A stretch of 64,000 bases of DNA from assembly GCA_003222395.1 (NCBI GenBank), contig QHWB01000031.1:188501-252500 (forward strand), in the 5' to 3' direction. The notes below the pieces were generated by a model that did no database searches, was not told the origin of the DNA, and saw only the letters and a list, made by a program, of their open reading frames with translations. Origin of the DNA: Acidobacteriota bacterium. GTDB lineage: Bacteria; Acidobacteriota; Vicinamibacteria; Vicinamibacterales; CAVVIG01. Within the stretch, counting starts at the first letter, position 1. Every line of letters starts with the position of its first letter. The position numbers and the translations under genes are program-made. Of the stretch, positions 40,911 to 48,397 are shown in pieces.

Positions 40911-41695
40911 CGGGCGTCGTCGTAGCCATTGGTCAGGAACGCCCACGGCCCGCGCGCGAACGCGACTATTTCGCCGACCGCGGTGAAGCCCAGACGTTCG
41001 GCGAGCCGCAGCGAGGCGCGGTTCGATTCGACTGCGGCCCACACCGGCTCTCGTCCTTCACGGCGCATGCCCGCCATCATGAATTGCACGACATGAGCCG
41101 CGAGGCCGCGGCCGCGGTGCGTCGACAGCGTGTCGATCGACACGTCCCACAACGACTCCGAGGTCCAGCACGGATAGCAGAACGATGCCGCGACGCCGTC
41201 GACGAACGCGCCGGCAACCGGCGCGACCTCGCGCGCGTGCATCATCTCGAACCGCAGGCCGGCAGGAAGATGATCGAGCGCATCGTCCTCGGAGAGCAGG
41301 CGGATTGCGACGTCGCGATCCGGCGGCGTCACCACCGGGAACGATCCATGCGCGTGGACGATGACCCGCTCGCGTCGCCAATCGCCCTCGGGCCGAGTGC
41401 CGCCGCTCCCAATCGCGCGCTCGACATAGTCGGCGTTGTCGGTCTGCGTGAGGAGCGGCGTCATTCCGGTCGTGCCCTCGAGCGCCGCGGCGATCGCGCC
41501 GCCCGGCGGGCATCCGACGACGGCGACGACCGAGAAGGCGCCGTGCAGCATGCGGACCGCGAAGCCGGACTCGATCGTCGTCCCGCCGAACACGGTCGCG
41601 TGCCCCGACCGCAGCATCGCTCGCGTCTCGAGCCAGCGCGGCTCGTCGGGCAGCTCCGCGGCGAGCCGCGCGGGAAGATCTCGAACGAAGGACAC
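40907..41695 (-). CDS. GNAT-domain acetyltransferase
   Basis: A 262-residue protein whose C-terminal 110 residues form a GNAT fold: SLWDVSIDTLSTHRGRGLAAHVVQFMMAGM (acetyl-CoA motif R-G-x-G-L-A/G) and PVWAAVESNRASLRLAERLGFTAVGE. The N-terminal half has no recognised motif but reads as a regular domain (RSGHATVFGGTTIESGFAVRM). Start GTG 41695 is used. It heads the GNAT, MFS, ABC-2 permease chain. The substrate is unknown. Confidence 0.82.
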   Translation of the reverse strand: MSFVRDLPARLAAELPDEPRWLETRAMLRSGHATVFGGTTIESGFAVRMLHGAFSVVAVVGCPPGGAIAAALEGTTGMTPLLTQTDNADYVERAIGSGGTRPEGDWRRERVIVHAHGSFPVVTPPDRDVAIRLLSEDDALDHLPAGLRFEMMHAREVAPVAGAFVDGVAASFCYPCWTSESLWDVSIDTLSTHRGRGLAAHVVQFMMAGMRREGREPVWAAVESNRASLRLAERLGFTAVGEIVAFARGPWAFLTNGYDDAR

Positions 41696-41714
41696 GGGGC
41701 GCGATTATAAGCGC

Positions 41715-41777
41715 GCTCGCCTGAAAGGCTCGCGCTACGTGGATTGCGTTATGTAGCGCGAGACTTTCGGCCGAGCG
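41715..41777. repeat. GTAG REPIN-like inverted pair
   Basis: A minus-strand GTAGCGCGAGCCTTTCAGGC (ending at 41738) and a plus-strand GTAGCGCGAGACTTTCGGCC (from 41753) face each other across 14 bp. The pair lies between the GNAT gene and the decayed ADOP gene. Confidence 0.85.
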
Positions 41778-41783
41778 TCGGCC

Positions 41784-42866
41784 TCATTCGGTGAGCGCCA
41801 CGATTGGGTCGATGCGTGTCGCGCGCCGGGCCGGCAGCGCGCACGCCGCGACCGCGACGACGGCGAGCACGGCGGTGACGGCGATCAGCACGGACGGATC
41901 GGTCGCGCTGATGGCGAACAGCTGACTCTGCAGGCTCTTGCGCAGCGCGACCGCACCGGCGGCGCCGAGCAGGAAGCCGCCGGCGACGACCCGAAACTGA
42001 CCGACAGCATCACCGGCGATCTCCGGCTGATCAGCGACTTGTCGGTCCGCTCCTCCATCGTCTGCGAGTCGAATACCGGCAGCTCGCGATCGAGGCTTCG
42101 AATGGCCTCGCGCACCGGCGTCGCCAGCGCCGCCGGATCGGTGGCCGTCCGGATGGCGAACGTGAGCCCGCGCGACGTGTCCTGCGAGAGCGGATAGAAG
42201 TACGAACCGACGGCGCCGTTCCCTTCGACAAGGTCCGCGAGCTTGATGTCGTGCACGACACCGACGACCGTCAGGAATCTCGTCCTCTCGTTGACCGCAA
42301 TCAGGTTGTTCAGATCGGTCGGCCGGTACATGCGGCGGCCGACCGGATCCTGATTCGGCCAGAAGCGATGCGCGAGCTTCTCATCGACGATGATGACGAG
42401 CGGCGAGGTCGGACCGTCGCGATCGTCGAAGAAGCGGCCGCGAACCAGCTTCGCGCGCATGGCTTCGAAATATCCTGGCGAGACGTCGACCGCGTTCGGC
42501 GAGATGAGCGACTCGCCCGGCTGCCACCGGTAGCCCTCGGCCAGGATGACGCTGTCGCTGTGGTTGCCGCCGAATGGAATCGTGGCGCCGGCGCCGGCGA
42601 CGCTGGGCAGCGCGCGCAGGCGGCGCAGCGCCTCGTTCGTGAAGGCAACCAGCGCCGCGTCAGTCGAAGTAGTCGGGCGCGCCGGAGTTCTCGCCGATGT
42701 CGGCCCCCGCGCCCGGATACCGGTTGCCCATCAGCGCGATGCCATCTGCGTCCGGAAATGGCAGCGGCCGGAGCAGCACGTGGTGGACGACCGAGAACAG
42801 CGCCGTGTTCGCCCCGATGCACATCGCGAGCGTCAGCGTGGCCGTAAGGGTGAATGCTCGCTTCAC
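41784..42866 (-). pseudogene. Degenerate ADOP permease with two internal deletions
   Basis: Three ADOP segments lie in order but in different frames. First, a GTG at 42866 (overlapping the ADOP stop, GTGA) starts VKRAFTLTATLTLAMCIGANTALF and runs to GAPDYFD then TGA. Second, from about 42657, AALVAFTNEALRRLRALPSV..YFEAMRAKLVRGRFF..SLISRRSPVMLSVS (the second periplasmic domain) follows. Third, from about 41998, FRVVAGGFLLGAAGAVALRK..RRATRIDPIVALTE. The first MacB/FtsX module and the first helices of the second are missing. Intact neighbours of this class are 800-900 residues, so this is a remnant, probably a decaying tandem copy of the gene just upstream. Confidence 0.88.
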
Positions 42867-45349
42867 TCGGTCCGCAGCGCGATGCACGGATCGACGCGGG
42901 CGGCGCGCCAGGCGGGCACGAGGTTGGCCAGCGCCGAGACGGTCAGGATGATGACGGCGGCGGAAATCCACGACAGCGGGTCGCCGGCGGCGACGCCGTA
43001 CAACGCGCGCGAAACGGCCAGCGCGGCGGCGACGGCGAAGACGCAGCCCGCGCCGAGACCTGCCACCGCCACGACGAGTCCCTGCCGCATCACGTTGCCG
43101 AGAACCGCCGACGGCCGCGCGCCGAGCGCGATACGGATGCCGATCTCGCGCGTCCGCCTCGCGACCGAATAGGCGATGACGCCGTACAGACCGACCGCGG
43201 CAAGCAGCATCGCGATGCTGCCGACGGCGGCGACGAGCCACGCGCTCGCGCGTGCGGGAAACAGCGTCGTCGCGACCTCGGCGGACATGGTCTGGTTCTC
43301 GAAGAACACGATGTTCGGCTCGAGCGCGAGCAGCTCGCGCCGCATGTCGCGCAGCAGCGCCGACGCGTCGCCGCGCGTGCGCGCGATGATCGCGCAGTAC
43401 GGATTCGGCCGCTGCATGCGCGCGATGTGCAGGAACGGCGTGGCCGCTTCGCCGATCGTCATCACTTTGTGATCGCGCGACATGCCGACAATCTGGAACA
43501 GCGGCCCATCGGAGCCGCGAGTACGAAACGTCTTGCCGACCGCGCTCTCGCCCGGCCAGAAGCGGTGCGCCAGCGTTTCGTTCACGACGGCCACGCGCGG
43601 CGTGTCCGGGCGATCGTCGTACGCGAATCCGCGGCCTTCCAGAATCGGCACGCCGATCGTCTTGAAGTACTCGGGCGAGACTGTCGTCACCTCGACGGTG
43701 TCGCCGTGTCCACCGACCTGGTGCCGGCCGGGAATCCAGATTTCCCACCGGTTGTAATTCGGGGAGAACGGCACGCGTGTCGCCAGACCGACCGATTCGA
43801 CGCCGGGAATTGTCGCCACGCGCGCCATCGCTTCGTCGTAGAACCGGCGGCTGCGGTCGTCCGAGTAGTTCAGCATCGCCGTGTCGGTTGACACGAGCGC
43901 CAGCCGTTCGACCGGCAGGCCGACGTTGGTCCGCTCTGCCGCGACGAGACTCCGCGTGAGCAATGCCGCCACGACCAGCAGCACCGCCGTGACCGCCATC
44001 TGACCCGCCACCAGAAAGTCTCGCATCGTCCACCGTCGCCGTCCGACGTGAGCCGTCGTCGCCTCGCCGCGCAGGTCGGCGATCAGGCTCGGCCGCGATG
44101 CCTGCAGCGCGGGCGCGAGGCCGGCGACGACGCCGGCGATGAACGACGCCGCGAGCGTGAACAAGAGAACGCGGCGGTCGATGCGCAGGTCGAACGCGAG
44201 CGGAATGGCCATGGGCAGCCGCACGGCAGCCAGCGCCGAAATGGCCCACCATGCGAGCAGCAATCCGAGCACGGCGCCGAGGAACGACATGACGACGGCT
44301 TCGGTAACGAGCTGGCGAATGAGGCGTCCGCGGCTCGCGCCGAGCGCGAGGCGGATGCCGATTTCCTTCTGCCGTCCCGACGCCCGCGCCAGCAGCATGC
44401 TCGTCACGTTCGCACAGGCTATCAGCAGCACGAGGCCGACGATCGTCATCAGCCCGAGCGCAATCTGCACGATCATCGAGTCGGCCTCGGGATGCAGGTG
44501 CACGTCGCGCGTCGGCTTCAGCGTGACGTGCCGTCCCCTGTTGGTCGCAGGGAATTCCGACGAGAGGCGCGCCATCAGCAGATCGAGGTTCGCGCGCGCT
44601 TCCGCAATCGTCTTGCCCCGCTTCAGGCGGCCGCGCACGAACATCCAGCGGTCGGCGCGGCGCTCGAGCCGGTTGCTGCCGGTCGGCGACGGAATCGTGT
44701 CGTGCATGCCGACCGGCTCGGTTTCGAGCGACGCATTGACGGGCACCCACAGCTCGGGCGCCAGTACGGGGACCATGCCGGTGAAGCTCGCCGGCGCGAC
44801 ACCGACGATCGTGAACCCGCTGCCGCGGATGCGAATCGTCCGGCCGACGACGTCGGAAGCGGACCCGAGATCGCGCCTCCAGTAGCGATACGACACCATC
44901 GCCACGCGCGGCGCGCCGACCACGTCGTCCTGCGGACCGATCGTGCGGCCGACCGCCGCCGCGACGCCGAGCGTGCGGAAGTAGTTGCCGGTGACGATCT
45001 CGCCGAGCGCGAGCCGCGAACCGCTGTCGAGGTTGATCGGGGCGAACATCGGCGAGTAGCCGACGAGATCTTCGAAGACGCCGTTCTGCCCTTTCAGGTC
45101 GAGATAATCGGCGTACGACGAAGTGCTGAACTCGACGGTGCCGGTGGAATCGCTGGTGAAGACGTCGACCAGCCGCTCGGGCTCCGCCACCGGCAGCGGC
45201 TTGAAGATCAGGGCGTCGGCAACCGTGAAGAGCGTGGTGTTGAAGCCGATGCCGACCGCCAGAGACACGACCGCCACCAGCGTAAAGCCGGGACTTTTTC
45301 GCAGCCAGCGCAGCGCGAACCGAACATCGGAAACCAGTGATTCCAGCAA
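42863..45349 (-). CDS. ADOP-type FtsX/MacB-like permease
   Basis: About 828 residues in the two-module ADOP layout: DVRFALRWLRKSPGFTLVAVVSLAVGIGFN, a MacB periplasmic domain with FRTLGVAAAVGRTI, a first FtsX bundle ([47 protein letters not shown]), a second periplasmic domain and a second bundle ([23 protein letters not shown]) ending ARVDPCIALRTE. No ATPase gene is linked. The start is uncertain: TTG 45349 fits the family N-terminus and follows a perfect TATAAT (45362-45357) by 7 nt, while an in-frame ATG at 45415 would add 22 residues of low plausibility. The decayed copy downstream overlaps its stop. Confidence 0.9.
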   Translation of the reverse strand: MLESLVSDVRFALRWLRKSPGFTLVAVVSLAVGIGFNTTLFTVADALIFKPLPVAEPERLVDVFTSDSTGTVEFSTSSYADYLDLKGQNGVFEDLVGYSPMFAPINLDSGSRLALGEIVTGNYFRTLGVAAAVGRTIGPQDDVVGAPRVAMVSYRYWRRDLGSASDVVGRTIRIRGSGFTIVGVAPASFTGMVPVLAPELWVPVNASLETEPVGMHDTIPSPTGSNRLERRADRWMFVRGRLKRGKTIAEARANLDLLMARLSSEFPATNRGRHVTLKPTRDVHLHPEADSMIVQIALGLMTIVGLVLLIACANVTSMLLARASGRQKEIGIRLALGASRGRLIRQLVTEAVVMSFLGAVLGLLLAWWAISALAAVRLPMAIPLAFDLRIDRRVLLFTLAASFIAGVVAGLAPALQASRPSLIADLRGEATTAHVGRRRWTMRDFLVAGQMAVTAVLLVVAALLTRSLVAAERTNVGLPVERLALVSTDTAMLNYSDDRSRRFYDEAMARVATIPGVESVGLATRVPFSPNYNRWEIWIPGRHQVGGHGDTVEVTTVSPEYFKTIGVPILEGRGFAYDDRPDTPRVAVVNETLAHRFWPGESAVGKTFRTRGSDGPLFQIVGMSRDHKVMTIGEAATPFLHIARMQRPNPYCAIIARTRGDASALLRDMRRELLALEPNIVFFENQTMSAEVATTLFPARASAWLVAAVGSIAMLLAAVGLYGVIAYSVARRTREIGIRIALGARPSAVLGNVMRQGLVVAVAGLGAGCVFAVAAALAVSRALYGVAAGDPLSWISAAVIILTVSALANLVPAWRAARVDPCIALRTE

Positions 45350-45724
45350 AAAGAAAATTATAATTCGCGGGACCGCGGGCGACGCCCCACGGACGGGCAA
45401 AAAGATGTTCAGCATTCGACTGGTCTTCTCACGATTGCGCTCTTTTGTCTCAGCTCAGCACAGTCGCCGCGGGTGTCGGTTTCACACTAAATAAGATCCT
45501 CGACGATCCGTTTCCCGACGATCTCGACATGCACGTCGCCGAACGATCGGATTACGTTGCACGCCGCATCACACCCTATCGCGTCGGAGACCGACAGGAA
45601 CCGACAAGCCTGTCGTTCGCGCCGAGGACTGCGGACCGCGCCCGCTCGCATTTGCAACTGCCTGGTGCCGCAACAGTCGAGTTCTCCGGGGGCGGCGGTT
45701 CTTGAAAAAGGAGGCCGTGTCACA
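45350..45724. other. Gene-free divergent region between ADOP and DUF488 genes
   Basis: It holds the likely ADOP promoter (TATAAT on the minus strand at 45362-45357, in an A/T-rich patch AAAATTATAATT). Near the right end a strong ribosome binding site AAAGGAGG (45709-45716) serves the DUF488 gene. An 86-codon plus-strand frame (45445-45705) shows no recognisable protein features. A short ACCGACAGG / CCTGTCG pairing lies around 45587-45615. No RNA gene is recognised. Confidence 0.6.
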
Positions 45725-46096
45725 ATGAATGATGTGGCAACGAAGAAAACCGTTCAGGTGAAGCGCGCATACGATCCGCCGTCGGACAACGACGGCGTGC
45801 GCGTCCTCGTCGATCGGCTGTGGCCGCGCGGCTTGAGCAAGACGAAAGCGGCGGTCGATCTCTGGTTGAAGGACATCGCGCCGAGCGTGGATCTGCGCCG
45901 CTGGTTCAACCACGATCCCTCGCGATGGAGTGAATTCGTGAAGCGATACAGCGATGAGCTCGATAAGAAGCACACCGCTGTGAGCGCGCTCATCGGCGCC
46001 GTGCGCCGTGGACGCGTCACGCTGCTGTTCGGTGCGCGCGATCCGCGGCACAACAACGCCGTGGCGCTTCACCGCTACCTCACAGAACGCGTGTAA
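45725..46096 (+). CDS. DUF488 family protein
   Basis: A 123-residue cytosolic protein with the DUF488 signature KRAYDPPSDNDGVRVLVDRLWPRGLSK near the start, WFNHDPSRWSEFVKRY in the middle and VTLLFGARDPRHNNAVALHRYL at the end. The family is of uncertain function; the conserved R/D/W and HN positions suggest an enzyme. It is monocistronic, with a strong AAGGAGG ribosome binding site nine bases before ATG 45725. Confidence 0.9.
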   Translation: MNDVATKKTVQVKRAYDPPSDNDGVRVLVDRLWPRGLSKTKAAVDLWLKDIAPSVDLRRWFNHDPSRWSEFVKRYSDELDKKHTAVSALIGAVRRGRVTLLFGARDPRHNNAVALHRYLTERV

Positions 46097-46198
46097 AAGG
46101 TCCAAATTCTGTCGGTCCGGGCCGGCGCCTTCGCCTTGTTTTCCTAAACAGACGGGCTGGCACATCCCTTGCGCCGGGGTGCTGCCGGGAGGAAATCA

Positions 46199-47152
46199 AT
46201 GCGAATCGCACGAATGACCTTTTGCGCGATGACGATGGTCGCGTTGTCGGTCGCAGCGGTGCACGCAGACGGCAAAGGCCACGGCAACAGCAGCCAGCCG
46301 GCGACGACCTCGCACGGCGGCAGCTCGCATACAACGGTCGCAGCGACCACGACGGCACACGGCTCGCAGGCGTCCGCGCCGACAACGACGACGAAGCACG
46401 GCGGCTCGACGCACGAGAGCAAGCACACGACGACTGCGGCAGCGCAGACGTCGACGCGCGCGCATCACGAGACCGAGCATCACGCGACCTCGACGAAGGG
46501 CAAGCCGCCGAAGTCGGCTTCCACGACCACCGCGGGCGGCACGACGACGGGTGGAACGGCGACCGGTGGCACGGCCACTGGCGGAGCCACGCCCGGTGGT
46601 ACAGCAACCGGCACGACTCAACTCAATCCGATTGCCCAGAAGCTTTCGTCCAAGCCGCACCTCGCCGCCAAAATCCAGAAGCTGCTCCCGGCCGGCATGA
46701 CGCTGAACCAGGCGTCGGCGGGCTTCAAGAATCAGGGTCAGTTCATCGCGGCGCTGCACGTCGCGAAGAACCTGAACATCCCGTTTGCGGATCTCAAGGC
46801 GCTCATGGTCGGCGCTCCGGCCGGCACCGGCACGACCGGGGGAACGACGACGGGTGGAACGACCACTGGCGGCACAACAAGCGGAGGCACGACGACCGGT
46901 GGAACGACGACCGGCGGAACGGCAACCGGCGGAACGGCAACCGGCGGAACGGCAACCGGTGGAACGACCACGACGACGACCAGCTCGACGATGAGCCTCG
47001 GTCAGGCGATTCACAAGCTGCAGCCGACGGCGAACTCGACGACCGAAGCCGAGCACGCGACGACGCAGGCGGTCACCGACCTGACGTCGACGGCCACCAC
47101 CAGCACGACGAGCACGAGCACGACGCCGCCGGCGAAGAAGCGCGGCAAATGA
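46199..47152 (+). CDS. Secreted Gly/Thr-repeat protein with a conserved central domain
   Basis: A 317-residue exported protein of unknown function. A signal peptide (about 1-23, ending VHADGKGHGNS) leads to a Ser/Thr/His-rich low-complexity segment (about 25-112). A first GTTTG-type pentapeptide array follows (114-138), then a compact helical domain of about 65 residues (LNPIAQKLSSKPHLAAKIQKLLPAG..LNIPFADLKALMVG). A second pentapeptide array (about 215-254) and a basic C-terminus (PPAKKRGK) close the protein. The RBS is GGGAGGAAA. The stop overlaps the next gene (ATGA). The mature N-terminus shares KGHGNS with that gene's product. The layout, a folded core between flexible arms, suggests a surface or matrix component, which is inference. 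Confidence 0.82.
   Translation: MRIARMTFCAMTMVALSVAAVHADGKGHGNSSQPATTSHGGSSHTTVAATTTAHGSQASAPTTTTKHGGSTHESKHTTTAAAQTSTRAHHETEHHATSTKGKPPKSASTTTAGGTTTGGTATGGTATGGATPGGTATGTTQLNPIAQKLSSKPHLAAKIQKLLPAGMTLNQASAGFKNQGQFIAALHVAKNLNIPFADLKALMVGAPAGTGTTGGTTTGGTTTGGTTSGGTTTGGTTTGGTATGGTATGGTATGGTTTTTTSSTMSLGQAIHKLQPTANSTTEAEHATTQAVTDLTSTATTSTTSTSTTPPAKKRGK
46538..46612 (+). repeat. 15-bp tandem repeats, first array (5 units)
   Basis: Five 15-bp units of the form GGMACGRCNACNGGY encode GTTTG/GTATG/GATPG pentapeptides. The units are diverged from one another, so this array is older than the second. Confidence 0.85.
46841..46960 (+). repeat. 15-bp tandem repeats, second array (8 units)
   Basis: Eight units encode GTTTG or GTATG pentapeptides. 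The units at 46916 and 46931 are identical (GGAACGGCAACCGGC) and the one at 46946 differs by one base, which points to recent slippage. Copy number should vary between strains without loss of frame. Confidence 0.9.
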
Positions 47153-48009
47153 ACGGGCAGACATTCGCGGCGGGCGTCATCGCGATGGCGCTCGCCGCTC
47201 CTGCTCTCGCAGAAAGCAACAAGATCAAAGGGCACGGCAACAGCGCGCCGCCGAGCCGGAATGAGCTCGCACCGGTCGCCGTTGTCACGCCCGTCGTGAG
47301 CGCTACGCCGCTCGCGTGGATCGACGATGCCACGCTGCTCGATCCGGGCACGATGGTGTTGTCGATGTCGGCGGTGCGGTGGCAGGGCGCCGGTCTCAGC
47401 GAAGTCGACTTTCCGATCAGCGACGTCGCGATCGGCCTCGCGCGGCGCGTGCAGCTGTCGGCGAGCGTGCCGCGGATCGTGGGCAGCGCCGATCCCGGCG
47501 GCGCGGCCGGAGGCGTCGGCACGAGCTTCTTCAGTGCGAAGGTCGCCGTCGCCAGCAACCGCGAACACACCGCGAAGCTCGCCGTCGCGCCGACCATGCA
47601 GCTGCTCGGCGAAGGCGTGGCTGCGGCGCTCGGCCCCAATCAGAGCCGCGTGCGCTGGGGATTGCCGGTAAGCGCCGAGGTCGATCGCGGTCCGCTGCGC
47701 GTGTACGGCGGCGGCGGATACTTCTCGCCCGGCTTGTGGTACACGGGCGCCGCCTTCGGACTGCAGACGAGCCCGAAGGTGACGATCAACGGCGGCTTCA
47801 GCCGGGCATGGCGCGGCGCGAACGGCCTCGACATCCCGCTGTCCGATCGCGATCGCAAGGAGATCTCCGGCGGCGCGGCCTACTCGCTCTCGCCGCATCT
47901 GACCGCGTTCGGATCGATCGGCACGACCGTGAGAACCTTCGACGACAACGGCGCCGGCACGACCTTGAGCGGCGGCGTGTCGTTCTGGTTCGCGACGGCT
48001 CACCGCTGA
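47149..48009 (+). CDS. Secreted or outer-membrane beta-barrel-like protein of unknown function
   Basis: A 286-residue exported protein: signal peptide 1-21 (MNGQTFAAGVIAMALAAPALA), mature N-terminus ESNKIKGHGNSAPPSRNELAP. The body is rich in alternating hydrophobic residues with Gly/aromatic turns (VRWQGAGLSEVDFPISDVAIGLARRVQLSASVPRIVG, GYFSPGLWYTGAAFGLQTSPKVTINGGFSRAW). It ends TTLSGGVSFWFATAHR, which resembles a small outer-membrane barrel with a penultimate aromatic strand. ATG 47149 overlaps the preceding stop (ATGA), so the two proteins are probably made in fixed ratio. No family is recognised. Confidence 0.8.
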   Translation: MNGQTFAAGVIAMALAAPALAESNKIKGHGNSAPPSRNELAPVAVVTPVVSATPLAWIDDATLLDPGTMVLSMSAVRWQGAGLSEVDFPISDVAIGLARRVQLSASVPRIVGSADPGGAAGGVGTSFFSAKVAVASNREHTAKLAVAPTMQLLGEGVAAALGPNQSRVRWGLPVSAEVDRGPLRVYGGGGYFSPGLWYTGAAFGLQTSPKVTINGGFSRAWRGANGLDIPLSDRDRKEISGGAAYSLSPHLTAFGSIGTTVRTFDDNGAGTTLSGGVSFWFATAHR

Positions 48010-48024
48010 AGGCAGATCTCGCCG

Positions 48025-48053
48025 TTGACATATGTATGACTCACACATATGCT
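48025..48053 (+). promoter_or_regulatory. Consensus promoter overlapped by a PadR-type operator
   Basis: TTGACA (48025-48030) and TATGCT (48048-48053) are spaced 17 bp. The palindrome with arms CATATGTATGA and TCACACATATG around one C (48029-48051) has a single mismatch in 11 bp and covers both hexamers. It stands 8 nt before the padR ATG. Autorepression by PadR is the straightforward reading, and the mRNA would be nearly or fully leaderless. Confidence 0.8.
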
Positions 48054-48061
48054 GACGGCGT

Positions 48062-48397
48062 ATGTCCGAGGATCGCGAGCTGCGCAAGGGCAGCGCTGAA
48101 ACGGTCATCCTCGCGCTCCTCGAAGAGCGCGACCGCCACGGATACGAAATCGCGAAGCTGATCGACCAGAGGTCCGACGGTGCCCTGAAGTTCCACGTGG
48201 CGTCGCTCTATCCGACGCTGTACCGCCTCGAGCGACGCGGGCTCATCCAGGGCCGCTGGGTGGAGCGCAGCAACACGCGCCGGCGCCGCTTCTACCGACT
48301 CACGGCGCAGGGCCAGAAAACGCTCGAGGCGCAGCGCCGGAGCTGGAAGGCGTTCTTCGCGGCGCTGAATCGCGTCGCGCGCATCAGCCATGCGTGA
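48062..48397 (+). CDS. PadR-family transcriptional regulator
   Basis: A 111-residue winged-helix regulator. The PadR pattern is clear: [26 protein letters not shown], then [23 protein letters not shown] and [22 protein letters not shown]. It overlaps the ADOP gene by 8 bp, the standard PadR-ADOP arrangement of Acidobacteriota. It should repress the operon through the palindrome at 48029-48051 and respond to a compound handled by the permease. ATG 48062 is just 8 nt from the -10 hexamer. Confidence 0.95.
   Translation: MSEDRELRKGSAETVILALLEERDRHGYEIAKLIDQRSDGALKFHVASLYPTLYRLERRGLIQGRWVERSNTRRRRFYRLTAQGQKTLEAQRRSWKAFFAALNRVARISHA

Noticed and set aside
45445-45705. 86-codon plus-strand frame upstream of the DUF488 gene
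   Set aside because: No signal, domain or clear ribosome binding site, and nothing protein-like in the translation; treated as intergenic.
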